Below, one piece after another: positions 43,269 through 53,075 of a stretch of DNA of 64,000 nucleotides. The stretch comes from Adiantum capillus-veneris. Its lineage: Eukaryota; Streptophyta; Polypodiopsida; Polypodiales; Pteridaceae. The stretch is from positions 60,404,119-60,468,118 of the forward strand of contig CM043952.1 of the NCBI GenBank assembly GCA_014529385.2, in the 5' to 3' direction. The notes beneath the pieces are model-generated. The model worked only from the letters and a program-made list of their open reading frames with translations. It was not told where the DNA came from and made no database searches. Made by a program: the position numbers and the translations under genes. Within the stretch, counting starts at the first letter, position 1; each line of letters starts with the position of its first letter.

Positions 43269-44720
43269 TCAGTCCACAAAGGGGAGTAAGCCCAAAGCTT
43301 TGCGGAAAGCTTCAAGCTTCTCACGAGACAATGCCTTTGTGAAAAGATCTGCAAGGTTGTCCTGTGTTGGCACATAAGCCAAGCTGATCTCTCCTGCTGA
43401 GAGCCTCTCCCTGACATAGTGGTAATGCACCTCAATGTGCTTTGTGCGAGCATCAAAAACTGGGTTCCTCGCAACTGCCAATGCGCTCTGACTGTCAGTG
43501 TAGATAGTGTTGGCAGTGTCCTGTCCAACACCCAAGTCAGCCATAAGGCGTCTGAGCCATACACACTCAACCGTAGCTGTGAAGACTGCCCTGTACTCAG
43601 CCTCACAACTCGAAGTGGCCACAGTAGGTTGCTTCTTGCTCAACCATGATATACATGAACTGCCAAGCATGAAACAAAAACCACTTGTGGACACTCGCGT
43701 GTCAAAACAACCAGCCCAATCTGAGTCCGAAAAAGCATGTAAGTCTGGCGGCAATGATCCCCCCTTGGGATAAAACAAGCCAAGATGTAAAGTGCCACTA
43801 AGGTAGCGGAAAATCCTCTTGACAGCCTGCCAATGCTTAGACCCTGGGCTATGCATAAATCTGCTGACCTGCGAGACTGCAAACTGAATATCTGGCCTCG
43901 TGTTGCATACATAAATGAGGCAGCCAACAGCAGTTTGGTAAAGAGTGACATCAGCAGGATCGCCAGCATCATGTAGACTCAGCTTCAAACCTGTTTCCAT
44001 GGAAGTGGCAATAGGTTTGCAATCCTCAAGTCCAAACTTACATAGCAATGTCTCTATGTAACTTTTCTGACACAAGGCAATACCACCATCACACTGCTTG
44101 AACTGTATACCCAAGTAATGATGCAACAGCCCCAAATCTTTCATCTTGAAAGTAGCATTCAAATCAGCCTTAAATTCAGCAATAAGTCTCTCATTTGGTC
44201 CAGTGATCAACAAATCATCAACATAAAGAACCACAATGAGAAATACATCATCCTCACGCTTGACATACAATGTGCTTTCTGTTGGACTGTTACGAAAGCC
44301 TCGTTTAACCAAATGAGTGTCAGCTTTCTCATACCAAGCACGAGGAGATTGCTTCAACCCATACAAAGCCTTCTTACATTTGCACACTTTGTCTTCTTGT
44401 CCTTTTATGACAAAACCGCGAGGCTGCGTTACATAAACTTCCTCAAATATGTCACCATTCAAGAAAGCAGTAACAATGTCTGATTGATGTACATCCCAAC
44501 CAAAATGAGCTGCCAATGCACATAGAAAACGCACAGTAGTCATACGACAAGTGGGAGCAAAAGTCTCTTCATAATCTATGCCTTTTTGTTGTGCATAACC
44601 CTTTGCAACAAGTCGAGCCTTATGGCGATCGATCTCACCATCCGGCTTGCGTTTCAACTTGTAAACCCACTTCGTACCAATGGCCTTTTTGCCAGGAGGC
44701 AAATCACATAAAGTCCATGT
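43269..44720 (-). CDS. Element J reverse transcriptase and RNase H
   Basis: About 484 codons in the -2-shifted frame after the break at 44727. RT: 'GTKWVYKLKRKPDGEIDRH', 'KARLVAKGYAQQKGIDYEE', 'SDIVTAFLNGD', catalytic 'LYVDDLLITG' (about 44200-44230), 'YGLKQSPRAWYEK'. RNase H: 'AFSDSDWAGCFDTRVSTSG', 'ATSSCEAEYRA', 'IYTDSQSALAVA', 'FDARTKHIEVHYHYVRERL', 'DLFTKALSREKLEAFRKAL'. No internal stop. In K the two extra A residues at the equivalent site keep the frame open. Confidence 0.95.
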   Translation of the reverse strand, partial: TWTLCDLPPGKKAIGTKWVYKLKRKPDGEIDRHKARLVAKGYAQQKGIDYEETFAPTCRMTTVRFLCALAAHFGWDVHQSDIVTAFLNGDIFEEVYVTQPRGFVIKGQEDKVCKCKKALYGLKQSPRAWYEKADTHLVKRGFRNSPTESTLYVKREDDVFLIVVLYVDDLLITGPNERLIAEFKADLNATFKMKDLGLLHHYLGIQFKQCDGGIALCQKSYIETLLCKFGLEDCKPIATSMETGLKLSLHDAGDPADVTLYQTAVGCLIYVCNTRPDIQFAVSQVSRFMHSPGSKHWQAVKRIFRYLSGTLHLGLFYPKGGSLPPDLHAFSDSDWAGCFDTRVSTSGFCFMLGSSCISWLSKKQPTVATSSCEAEYRAVFTATVECVWLRRLMADLGVGQDTANTIYTDSQSALAVARNPVFDARTKHIEVHYHYVRERLSAGEISLAYVPTQDNLADLFTKALSREKLEAFRKALGLLPFVD

Positions 44721-44721
44721 G

Positions 44722-47553
44722 TCATTCTATAAGTGCATCATATTCTGATTTCATGCCAGCAATCCAATTTTCTGAATTCTGTGCTTCATCAAAAGACAGA
44801 GGCTCCTCAACATCATGTAAACTAGACACAGCCAAAGCATAACAATCTGATGCATAAGATGCATGGCGAGAGCCTGAACGAGTACGACTAGATAAAGGTG
44901 CATCCAATTTACTGTCACGCAAAGTGTGCACCAGCCATTTTGGCATACCTCTAGCCTGCTCATTTTCAGCCCTTTCCTCATCAAGTACATCATGTACATC
45001 TGCATCAGTAATAGGCTGTTCTAAAACATTTTCAGAAACCCCCATAGGCTGTACATTTGCCTCATTGGAACTTACATTCGTATTTCCACCACTGAAAAGA
45101 GGCAACAAAGTGTCATAAATGTCCTGTGAGCTTACATTACTGTCTCTAGTACATGACAGCAAGGGTTGAACAGAATCTTCCACAAACACTACATCCCGTG
45201 AAACCAAAATACGTTTTGTTTGCGGATGATACAACCTGTAACCTTTGCTTTCAGCACTATAACCAACAAAAATACATTTGATAGCCTTATCATCCAATTT
45301 TCTGCGCTGCACTTGTGGCACCAAAGCATATGCCAAACAGCCAAAAACACGCATGTGCTCAATAGAAGGTTTTCTATCATGCCATGCTTCATATGGAGTA
45401 ATAGACTGCAAAGCTTTCGTAGGACACCTGTTAAGTACATAAGTGGCACACATGATGGCCTCAAGCCAAAAAGAATGCGGCAAAGCTTGACTTTTGACCA
45501 TACATCGTGCCATTTCCGTTAGTGACTTGTTTTTCCTCTCAGCAACACCATTTTGCTGAGGTGTATAAGGCACTGTACATTGGTGTTTTATCCCACGACT
45601 AGCCAGAAATGCATTAAATTCATGAGACATATACTCCCCCCCTCGATCGGAACGGAGGGTGCCCATAGTACATTTTGAGACATTTTCAGCCATAGCCAGA
45701 AATTGTTTGAAGCACATAAAAACTTCGGACTTTGCTTTAAGCGGAAATACCCATGCATGCCTGGAGTAATCATCAATGAAAGTCACGAAGTACAGGTAAT
45801 TGCCCAAGGACAGAGTTTGCATGGGCCCACAAACATCACTATGCACAAGCAGCAACCTGCATGTGGCCCTAACTGAACCATCCTTTGGAAACTTAGAACG
45901 CTGCATTTTACCCAGAATACAGCCTTCACAAACATGTTTGATAGGTGCTTCAAGAGGCGGCAAAGAAGCAACCATATCAGATTTCTGCAAACGCAGCAAA
46001 CTGGCAAAATTCAGATGACCAAAACGTGCATGCCAAAGTTTTGCATCTGAAATAGCCCTTGAATCTGCAACAGCATTTGCAAAATTTTGTCCACACTTGT
46101 CATACAAAGTGAGCTTATACAGCCCACGGCACAAAAGCCCAGATGCAACAATTTCATCACCAAAACTGAGATCATGAACTGTACATCTGTCATCCACAAA
46201 TTTGACTACAAGTCCAAGTCTAGCAAGTGCGGATACAGACAATAGATTCTTCTTGATCCCAGGTACATAAAGTGCATCAACAAGTGTGAAGGAACTGCCA
46301 TTAGCAGCAGTGAGCACAATCTTTCCAACTCCCTGAACTGGATAAGAGGCGTTGTTGGCACAAGTGACTGAATTCCCATGAGGGACAAACTCGAGAGAGG
46401 TAAACAATTCACGATGTGAGGTAATGTGCTTTGTAGCACCACTGTCGAAATACCACACATGTGAATCTGCAGCAACTGACAAGCATGCATCATGGACAGC
46501 AGGATTGTAAGTGCACTCTGCGCTAAAAGCCCATTCTGCATCAACATCAGCATCACAATCTCCTTTCACAGAAGACTCAACAATGGCTGCATTTGTAGTG
46601 GAACCAGCATTTGCAGTGGAACCACCCTCTTTCTTCTTAGCCTCTTTGGCCTTCAACTTAGGACACGACTTGATCAAGTGATCATTGGCTTTACAATAAT
46701 GGCAACGCATCTTCTTTTTGCCCTTATCACCAGAATTGCCAGACGAAGTGCTGCCAGCAGAAGCATTAGGAACAGAAATTTTGCCACTCGCAGCAGAACC
46801 ATAAGAAGTGGCTGCATTACTGTTACCACCCTTTCTTTGAGAAGCAATAAAAGCCTGTTCAACTGCACGCTGCCTAGTCCTGTTTTTTCTAGAAAGTGAC
46901 TCTTGCAACAGCAATGTGCATAATGCATCAAACTTGACAACTTCAGGATTTCCTTGGGTCATCAGTCTCCAAGTACTAGCAAAAGTCTGGTAGGAATCTG
47001 GTAAGGCATCAAGAACAGTCTGCACAAGGGAACTGTCAGAAATGACTTCACCTGCAGAAATGAGTTGCTCATTGATATCCTTGACACTAGCAAGGAAAGT
47101 GTCCATATCATCTTCCTCATGCATAATCTTCGACTCTAGCTCTTTACGCAGCAAAGCAATTTTAGCCTCATTGCGGCTTGCATAAAGACCTGCTAGAATA
47201 TCCCAAGCCTGTTTTGCAGATTTTGCTGAACGGATGTGAGGAATAATGGTGCGCTTCACAGACAACGCAATCAATGCATGAGCCTGCGCATCCTTAACAT
47301 CCCAACGAGCTTGTTCTGCTGTAGGCAAAACAACTCTAACAGCTGCAATCCTTGCAGCAAGACCTGCAACATCCTCAATATCGCCTACATCTTCAGAACC
47401 AGGACGTACATCAATGCCCTGCACAATGTTCCAGACACCTTTTGACACAAGAACGTGTTGCATCATATAAGCCCACATAGGGTAGTTGTCCCCATCCAAC
47501 CTGTCCTCAGCAGCAAACATCTTGAACACATCTGTGTTGTTGTTGTCAGCCAT
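44722..47553 (-). CDS. Element J gag, protease and integrase
   Basis: 943 codons from ATG 47553 ('MADNNNTDVFKMFAAEDRL'). Gag with 'LDGDNYPMWAYMMQHVLV' and a UBN2-like core, zinc knuckle 'CHYCKANDHLIKSC' (about residue 288), retropepsin 'WYFDSGATKHIT' (about 368), integrase zinc region 'LWHARFGHLNF' and 'CEGCILGK' (about 508-540), integrase core D 'VHSDVCGPM', D 'LRSDRGGEYM', E 'QQNGVAERKN' (about 574, 634, 669), C-terminal 'YEAWHDRKPSIEHMRVFG'. It ends at a TGA created by a 2-nt deletion just before RT. Everything else appears intact. Confidence 0.95.
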   Translation of the reverse strand: MADNNNTDVFKMFAAEDRLDGDNYPMWAYMMQHVLVSKGVWNIVQGIDVRPGSEDVGDIEDVAGLAARIAAVRVVLPTAEQARWDVKDAQAHALIALSVKRTIIPHIRSAKSAKQAWDILAGLYASRNEAKIALLRKELESKIMHEEDDMDTFLASVKDINEQLISAGEVISDSSLVQTVLDALPDSYQTFASTWRLMTQGNPEVVKFDALCTLLLQESLSRKNRTRQRAVEQAFIASQRKGGNSNAATSYGSAASGKISVPNASAGSTSSGNSGDKGKKKMRCHYCKANDHLIKSCPKLKAKEAKKKEGGSTANAGSTTNAAIVESSVKGDCDADVDAEWAFSAECTYNPAVHDACLSVAADSHVWYFDSGATKHITSHRELFTSLEFVPHGNSVTCANNASYPVQGVGKIVLTAANGSSFTLVDALYVPGIKKNLLSVSALARLGLVVKFVDDRCTVHDLSFGDEIVASGLLCRGLYKLTLYDKCGQNFANAVADSRAISDAKLWHARFGHLNFASLLRLQKSDMVASLPPLEAPIKHVCEGCILGKMQRSKFPKDGSVRATCRLLLVHSDVCGPMQTLSLGNYLYFVTFIDDYSRHAWVFPLKAKSEVFMCFKQFLAMAENVSKCTMGTLRSDRGGEYMSHEFNAFLASRGIKHQCTVPYTPQQNGVAERKNKSLTEMARCMVKSQALPHSFWLEAIMCATYVLNRCPTKALQSITPYEAWHDRKPSIEHMRVFGCLAYALVPQVQRRKLDDKAIKCIFVGYSAESKGYRLYHPQTKRILVSRDVVFVEDSVQPLLSCTRDSNVSSQDIYDTLLPLFSGGNTNVSSNEANVQPMGVSENVLEQPITDADVHDVLDEERAENEQARGMPKWLVHTLRDSKLDAPLSSRTRSGSRHASYASDCYALAVSSLHDVEEPLSFDEAQNSENWIAGMKSEYDALIE

Positions 47554-47863
47554 GGTAAATGCTGCACCTGATGTGAAAACTGCCCGAAAATAGGAGAAAT
47601 GGAGCAGGAACAACTTGTGCTATATAGCACAAACCGTAGAAGACTATAAGGCACCTGTTATGCAGAAAACGGCACTGACAGAAAATCTGCACAAAATGAC
47701 GAAATAACCTGTGCAGTACTGCCCGTAGTGGAAACGGAGACCGAAATGAGCCCAAATCAATATTTGTCGACCTGCGAACGCTTGCCAAAGCTCACTGAAA
47801 TCGGAGAAAGTGAGCAGGCGTGTGATGGAGCAGCTGGCGACTAAGCCCGGGAGGACGTGACCT

Positions 47864-47875
47864 GCTCTGATACCA
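47864..47875 (-). other. Element J primer binding site
   Basis: Minus strand TGGTATCAGAGC, two bases from the 5' LTR: initiator tRNA-Met complement. Confidence 0.93.
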
Positions 47876-47877
47876 AT

Positions 47878-48104
47878 TGTTGGAATTAGGGTTGCAGAGA
47901 AACACACACAGCTTGGAGAAGACGAAGGAAGCTCAAGGCACACAATAGAGAGTGTATTCCTTAGTGTGCAATGGAAAGATAGATAGCCCTAGAGTGATGG
48001 GCGTATATATAATGCACGGGGGAAAAAACCTCCTAAAGAGGGAAAAAATGCCCCGGCGGTCCTAGTGTGTTCACACACATCACTACCACATGTATATGGT
48101 AACA
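47878..48104 (-). repeat. Element J 5' LTR
   Basis: 227 bp, apparently identical to the 3' LTR; followed by the target duplication gaaat. Confidence 0.95.
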
Positions 48105-48542
48105 GAAATGAAATTCCTGATTATAATACTAATTTGTTCTTGACTACTTTTAAGTGCAGGAACTGATAGACGAAATGACTGCAGCATTTTGGTCTGATTG
48201 ATCTCGAATAGACATGGTTGCAATAGGGGTTAGTCAATCGGACATCGATGAGGTCCGGATTGGATCTAGATGCGATTGCTAGCTACATTGCCGATAAATC
48301 ATGGTCTAAGATCCAAATGAATGTTGAATGTCATGTGATGTCCTGTGATGTCTAGTGATGTCCTGCGATGTCTAGTGATGTCCTGTGATGTCGTGTGATG
48401 TGACTGTCAATTGGTACACGTGCTAGATGTGTGTTCCTAGTACGTAGGTACTAACAGTCAGTGTCTGCTAAGACGGTTTATGGCCTCTGTCTGTTTTGTA
48501 GACGTAATCGAGGGCGATAACAATGCTTTCAAGAGGGGGGTA
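48105..48542 (+). other. Element G 3' UTR (second part) and polypurine tract
   Basis: Continuation of 42781-42966 after J. No ORF. It contains the 10-bp repeat array 48331-48400 and ends in tttcaagaggggggta (about 48527-48542), the plus-strand primer next to the 3' LTR. Confidence 0.82.
48331..48400 (+). repeat. Seven-copy 10-bp tandem repeat
   Basis: Seven consecutive units of consensus TCCTGTGATG (variants tcatgtgatg, tctagtgatg, tcctgcgatg, tcgtgtgatg), in exact 10-bp register, in G's 3' UTR. The period matches one helical turn. Function unknown. Confidence 0.95.
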
Positions 48543-48798
48543 TGTCACAAAGTGATGACGTGGCTGCCCGAGAGGAAACCCTAACCTTGACTGCTGCTGA
48601 AAACCATAAATCTGGACACTCTAACCCTAAAACTTGCAAACCCTAAAATCTGCCACAAACCCTAACCCTGATAGGGCAGCAGGGGCAGATCCCAATAAAT
48701 GCGTAGAAATGATGCTGACGTGGCACCGTACAGCAGTCCCAGAAATCACGACGGGAATTGTGCTGGGAAAATCTGCTTTTTGCTCTACGCAAATTGCA

Positions 48799-48840
<42 letters not shown>

Positions 48841-49222
48841 TCCATTGCTTTATTTTTAAAACTCAAGAGAGTTTGTGAGAAAGAAAAGATCTTTTGCTTT
48901 ATTTTCAGCCTTTTGATTGTGAGCTTTTGGGGCTCTGCTTTTGGCATCCCTTGTAATCATTAAAATATGTGGATTGGGCTCCCACTCTGCAGAGCATCTG
49001 GACGCAGAGTTTGAGAGTGAGACCCGATCCACTCTTGTACTTTGAACATTGATTAATACAAAAAGAAATACCGAAAGGGGCGCCAGTCTTTGGGGCCAAT
49101 ATCTCTAGGCACGGAACTCCGTCGGGCCAATGCAAATCTAGTGTGAATTGTGAACTATTTTGAAGTAGTTATTTGGTGCTGTCGTGATTGATTCTTGACT
49201 TGGAGTGTCCAAGTCTGTTACA
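48543..49222 (+). repeat. Element G 3' LTR
   Basis: 680 bp, TGTCACAAAG...TTACA. Telobox-like words at 48583-48668, GA microsatellite shortened to about 38 bp (48801-48838), shared motif GAAATACCGAAAGGGGCGCC at 49064-49083. Followed by cgtta, the target duplication. Confidence 0.92.
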
Positions 49223-49269
49223 CGTTATAGCTTGTCCACATGCACATAGGGTTAAATATGCACGTGACA
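49223..49269 (-). repeat. E-type LTR copy M, outer end
   Basis: Reverse complement starts TGTCACGTGCATATTTAACC and continues into 29656 once G and one cgtta are removed. It corresponds to the start of P at 57036. Confidence 0.85.
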
Positions 49270-49491
49270 CCACGGCACCATCTCTACGCAATTTTTGGAG
49301 GTTGCTTTATTTGTAAAATGTTTTAGGCCCCTCGACGAGGTTCTGTAAGTTGGAAGGATTAGGTTTCAGGGCCTAACCCTCTCTCAGCCACTCGGCCGAA
49401 ACCTGTAAGTTGGGAACTTTTTCTGCTTCTTTCCTAGGCCCCTCGGTTGAGTGTTGTCCTTTAGGCCATGCCACGTCATCACTTTGTGACA
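49270..49491 (-). repeat. LTR fragment N (related to the G family)
   Basis: On the minus strand it starts TGTCACAAAGTGATGACGTG as the G LTR does, then diverges. It ends after about 220 bp at M. It is probably the U3 start of a diverged relative, cut by the M insertion. Confidence 0.55.
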
Positions 49492-49588
49492 TTATGGTGT
49501 TCGATAGACCACTCGAAATCAATAATGAATAAAATTTGGTATACGAGGAGGCAACTGAGTTAAAAGGTGAATGGGCCATGTCTTCCAA

Positions 49589-50273
49589 TGTCACATGCAT
49601 ATCTAAACCTATGTGCATATGGACAAGCTATAACTCCTATTTCTACGATTTAGGACATTTTAGAACATGTTCTGGCACCCTTGTGAACCTGTACACAGGA
49701 CTTGCATGTCCACGAACTATAGAGTAGTTGCATACCCTTTGATTGCACATGAGCACAACCAGTGTCTGCTAGGTGTAGGCACTGGGAAGTGTTCCCATAC
49801 AGTACCATTACTACAAGCCTAGGTAATAACTCCATACGAAGCACCTCATTAATAGTTTATCAACTTGTTAATAAGTGACATTAGCATCAATTTATAAAGT
49901 CGTGGGGGCTCAATCTATAACACTGCACCTATATAGGAGACCCTAGAGGTCACCTCTCCAAACATCCAATACCTGCAACACAAGCACCTTCAGCATTTTT
50001 CAGCCATCATACCATCACCAAATTCATTAGCAAAATCAGCCCAGCATTTTCAGATTTCAGCCCTAGCATCATCGTCACATCGCAGCCCCAAGCCAGATCA
50101 GCCTAGCGTTTTCAGTTTCCAGCCTTTAGCCTTGCAGAGCCAAGCATCTACAATAGGATCCCCTCAACATCTCAGCATCTAGGACCATAATTTGTGCAAT
50201 CTAAAGCAAATACCTGTCTAGCGATGGAGAGGGGGGCCCTTGGAGGGGGGTTTGTGACCCCATCTGGTGTTGG

Positions 50274-50351
<78 letters not shown>

Positions 50352-50595
50352 GAACCTTCACACACAGTATCATTCTTTCCTCTTTCGAGTCTTTGCACAT
50401 CTCTCATGAAGTAAAAGGGACCTTGAGTACGCATCGAGCACTCACCCTAAGCATTCACCATCAATCACTTCCGCTGCACATTACATCCAAACCGATCCTC
50501 TTGCCCGTATGAAGTATCTCCTATTGGAGTTCCTGCATCTATTCGACCTTCATTCATCGTTCAATTCTCTCCCAAAAAAAAGTGAGTAAAGAAAC
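49589..50595 (+). repeat. E-type LTR copy O
   Basis: Starts TGTCACATGCATATCTAAAC and matches P and M through ccctttgattgcacatgagc (about 49736). A TATA-like ctatatagg at about 49929 is followed by words such as cagcattttcag that are also in the G-internal copy and P. A CT run lies at 50275-50346. The right limit is uncertain; integrity of O as an LTR past about 50200 is not established. The 97 bp to its left (49492-49588) show nothing I recognise. Confidence 0.6.
50275..50346. repeat. CT/GA microsatellite
   Basis: About 36 TC units on the plus strand within or next to LTR O. Confidence 0.97.
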
Positions 50596-50599
50596 TGAA

Positions 50600-52562
50600 G
50601 TTCATCAAGTACAATCTCTGTGCCCTTCTTTTGTCAAAGTCGCTTTCTCGGCCCAGTAGTCAACCACGACGTTTTTTGTGGTACCAAGGGATTTCAAGTA
50701 GGACGTCACAATCTCCCAAAGAATATACGTAGAAATCCTCGTGCCCTAAACACCGCTGTCATTGCAAACGAAGTTTACCAATGATCGGTGTAATGGCAAC
50801 ATCCTGTCCGGGTGCCACTCGAACTACCTGTGCCTGTCGCCGTAATTCTAAATCAAGCCGCCAATCCAAGTAAAAAAAGTTGGCCTTGGCTCCTTCATCA
50901 AAGAAAAAGAGGGTTTCCTGATCCTTCACTTTGCCATAAAAGCGGCAAAGTTTGTACTTTCATTTATTTGATTCGGTTCGAGCCCCACACAATGTGGTAC
51001 CAGTTTTGCCTTTTATCTGCCTTTTCTGCCACGTCCCTCAGCTGCTTTGGAACTTTCTGGCCTTTCTTCATCCTGTTCATTTGGTGCCTTGTTAGGGCAC
51101 TTCGCGGAGATATGTCCAGTTTCCCCACATTCAAAACACTTCCCCTCTTTGATATAGCTGATCCTCTCTCGACGAGTGAGCTGGGGTCGTGCATCCTTTT
51201 CTTTCGTTTCTGGAGTGCCCTTCTTCTTTCTACTTCCATTTCCCGAAGTCTGTTCAGTTCTCTGTGTCATAATCTCATCTGTAGGGTAGGTCAAACTGCC
51301 TGAATGAATGGCAAAACCCCGTTTCGCATGACTCATCAGTTCCTGAATGGAATCTGACTTTTGTTCTATGCAATGATCTCGGATCTTTGTAGGAAGACCC
51401 AAGGTAAATCGCTCAATCTGTTCTTTGAACAAGATCTTCTTAAAGGAAGAGGCTGGTAGAAAAGAGCTCCAGAATCTCTCGCAATATGCGTCCAGTGTAG
51501 CCTTCTTGGTCATCCAAAGATGGTTCCAAGCAATTCGTATGTCGCGTTCGTACTCTCGAGTCAGCCAAGAAGAGATAAAAAGCCTTTTAAATTTCAGCCA
51601 TTTAACTGGCGCTATCTTGTTTAATAGAAGCGTGGACCATCAGGTGCGAGCATTTCCCTTGAAGTAAGAAGCAGCCCTCCGAATCTTGGAGTGCTCTAAG
51701 TAATGCCCTTTGAGCTATGTCAAATTGTTGTATGAAAGCCAAAGCCTTCAAATCATCTCTATACCCAGAAAACGTGCAAATTTAATTGATTGTCCACCTT
51801 CCTTAAACTCTCGGACTTTCTTGCTTTATCTTCCAGAAAGTCATATTGGTTGGCTTTATAAAAATTCTTCTTCTTTGCATAAAAGATGTTGTCGTCAGAG
51901 TCCGAACTATCTGAAGACGAGTCCTCTGTAGAACTGTCAGCAGCTGGGAGAGATTTAGGCTTCTTTGCCTTTTTCTTGCCCTTCCGAAGCTTTGCTTCTT
52001 TGCTTCGCTATTTGCCCTTTCTGTCTTCTTTGCTCGAGTCAGAGGAGCTAGATGAACTCGAAGAAGAAGAAGAAATGGGTACTCCTTTAAATCGAACACG
52101 CTTCTTCTGCTTTCTTGCCGATGCAAATGTAGACTACCGACCCAAATAAACCGAGAAGTCAACGCCTTTCTTCTGCTTTTTGTCGTGCCTTTTAGCTTTG
52201 TTCTGCGTGTCAAAAAGCTGAGCAATTCGTGCATCAACCACCTCTTCTAATTCTTGCTCTGTGTACATCCTCAAAGTAGGAGATTTCTTCAGAGCCGGTT
52301 TGAGGGGTGGCTCTGTGGTCTGTCGCCATTGTGAGTGCACCTCATCGAAGGAGGTTTGGCTCATAAATTTTGCAGATTTCGAGTCCTTCGCAAAATTTAG
52401 CATCATCTTTGTTGCATCGCCGATCAATTGTCAACGCTCCATCTCTTCGAGCTCCGCCTGAGTAGGCGGAGGCGGGCCGTACTCCTCGCGTGAATCTTCG
52501 TTGTGATCTCTTCCCGCATCTCCGGATGCAAAGGAAGTCGATTGATCTCTGTCTGAAGCCAT
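50600..52562 (-). pseudogene. Element I gag and partial protease
   Basis: ATG at 52562, 'MASDRDQSTSFASGDAGRD', then TGA near 52433 where G encodes Arg. Lys-rich and poly-Ser N-terminus ('SSSSSSSSSSSDSSKED'), 'NFYKANQYDFLEDKA', frameshifts near 51800-51690, then a long open gag core and zinc knuckle: 'LKFKRLFISSWLTREYERD', 'YCERFWSSFLPASSFKK' and 'CFECGETGHISAKC' (about 51095-51150). Protease traces: 'DEGAKANF' (about 50860-50910) and 'IPWYHKK' near 50680. It shows what G's gag looked like across the site where H landed. Confidence 0.85.
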
Positions 52563-52625
52563 AAGTGCCGCATAAAAAGAATCGGATTTTCCGTAGAAGA
52601 GAAATCGAACATGCTCTGATACCAC

Positions 52626-52994
52626 TGTAGCAGACTTGGACACTCCAAGTCAGGATTCTACTGCGACAGCACAAGAATACACTTCAAAATAGTTCACAGT
52701 TCACAATTGATTCAACACTGGCCCGCCGGCGGAGTTCCATGCCTAGAGATATTGGCCCCAAAGACTGGCGCCCCTTTCGGTATTTCATTTTGTATTAATC
52801 TGTTGCAAAAGTACAAGCGAGTGGGAGGCTCTCACTCTCAGACTCTGCATCCAGATGCTCTGAGAAGTGGGAGGCCTGCCCACTTATTTAAAGGTTTACA
52901 AGGGATGCCAAAAGCAGAGGCCCAAAAGCTGAAAATCAAAAGCTCTGTCTCTCACAAGCTCTCTCTTTCTTTTAATAAATAAAGCAAAGCTTTT

Positions 52995-53075
<81 letters not shown>

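Larger units (their letters stand above)
42967..48104 (-). mobile_element. Element J: young Ty1/copia retrotransposon
   Basis: 5138 bp, minus strand. Both LTRs (42967-43193, 47878-48104) are 227 bp and I see no difference between them. Perfect target duplication gaaat (42962-42966 and 48105-48109). Initiator-Met primer site at 47864-47875; polypurine tract CCAGGGGGGA next to the 3' LTR. Coding capacity is one gag-pol frame broken only by a 2-nt deletion near 44727. It is the youngest insertion in the window and sits in G's 3' UTR. Confidence 0.95.
29657..49222 (+). mobile_element. Element G: chromovirus inserted in LTR M, host of H and J
   Basis: LTRs 29657-30353 and 48543-49222 share ends and structure, and are flanked by a perfect target duplication cgtta (29652-29656 and 49223-49227) inside LTR M, which proves one insertion. 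Internal order: initiator-Met-like primer site, gag from 30423, H inserted in gag (31717-37956), rest of gag, pol to 41928, an unexpected E-type 3' LTR (41940 to about 42710), a second chromodomain C-terminus (about 42716-42780), 3' UTR interrupted by copia J (42967-48104), 10-bp repeats, polypurine tract, 3' LTR. Element I is the same family. G is old: its LTRs differ by several percent and pol has many stops. Confidence 0.88.

Noticed and set aside
29657-49222. The two G LTRs as parts of two different elements
   Set aside because: The CGTTA duplication on both sides and the continuity of LTR M across it show a single insertion.
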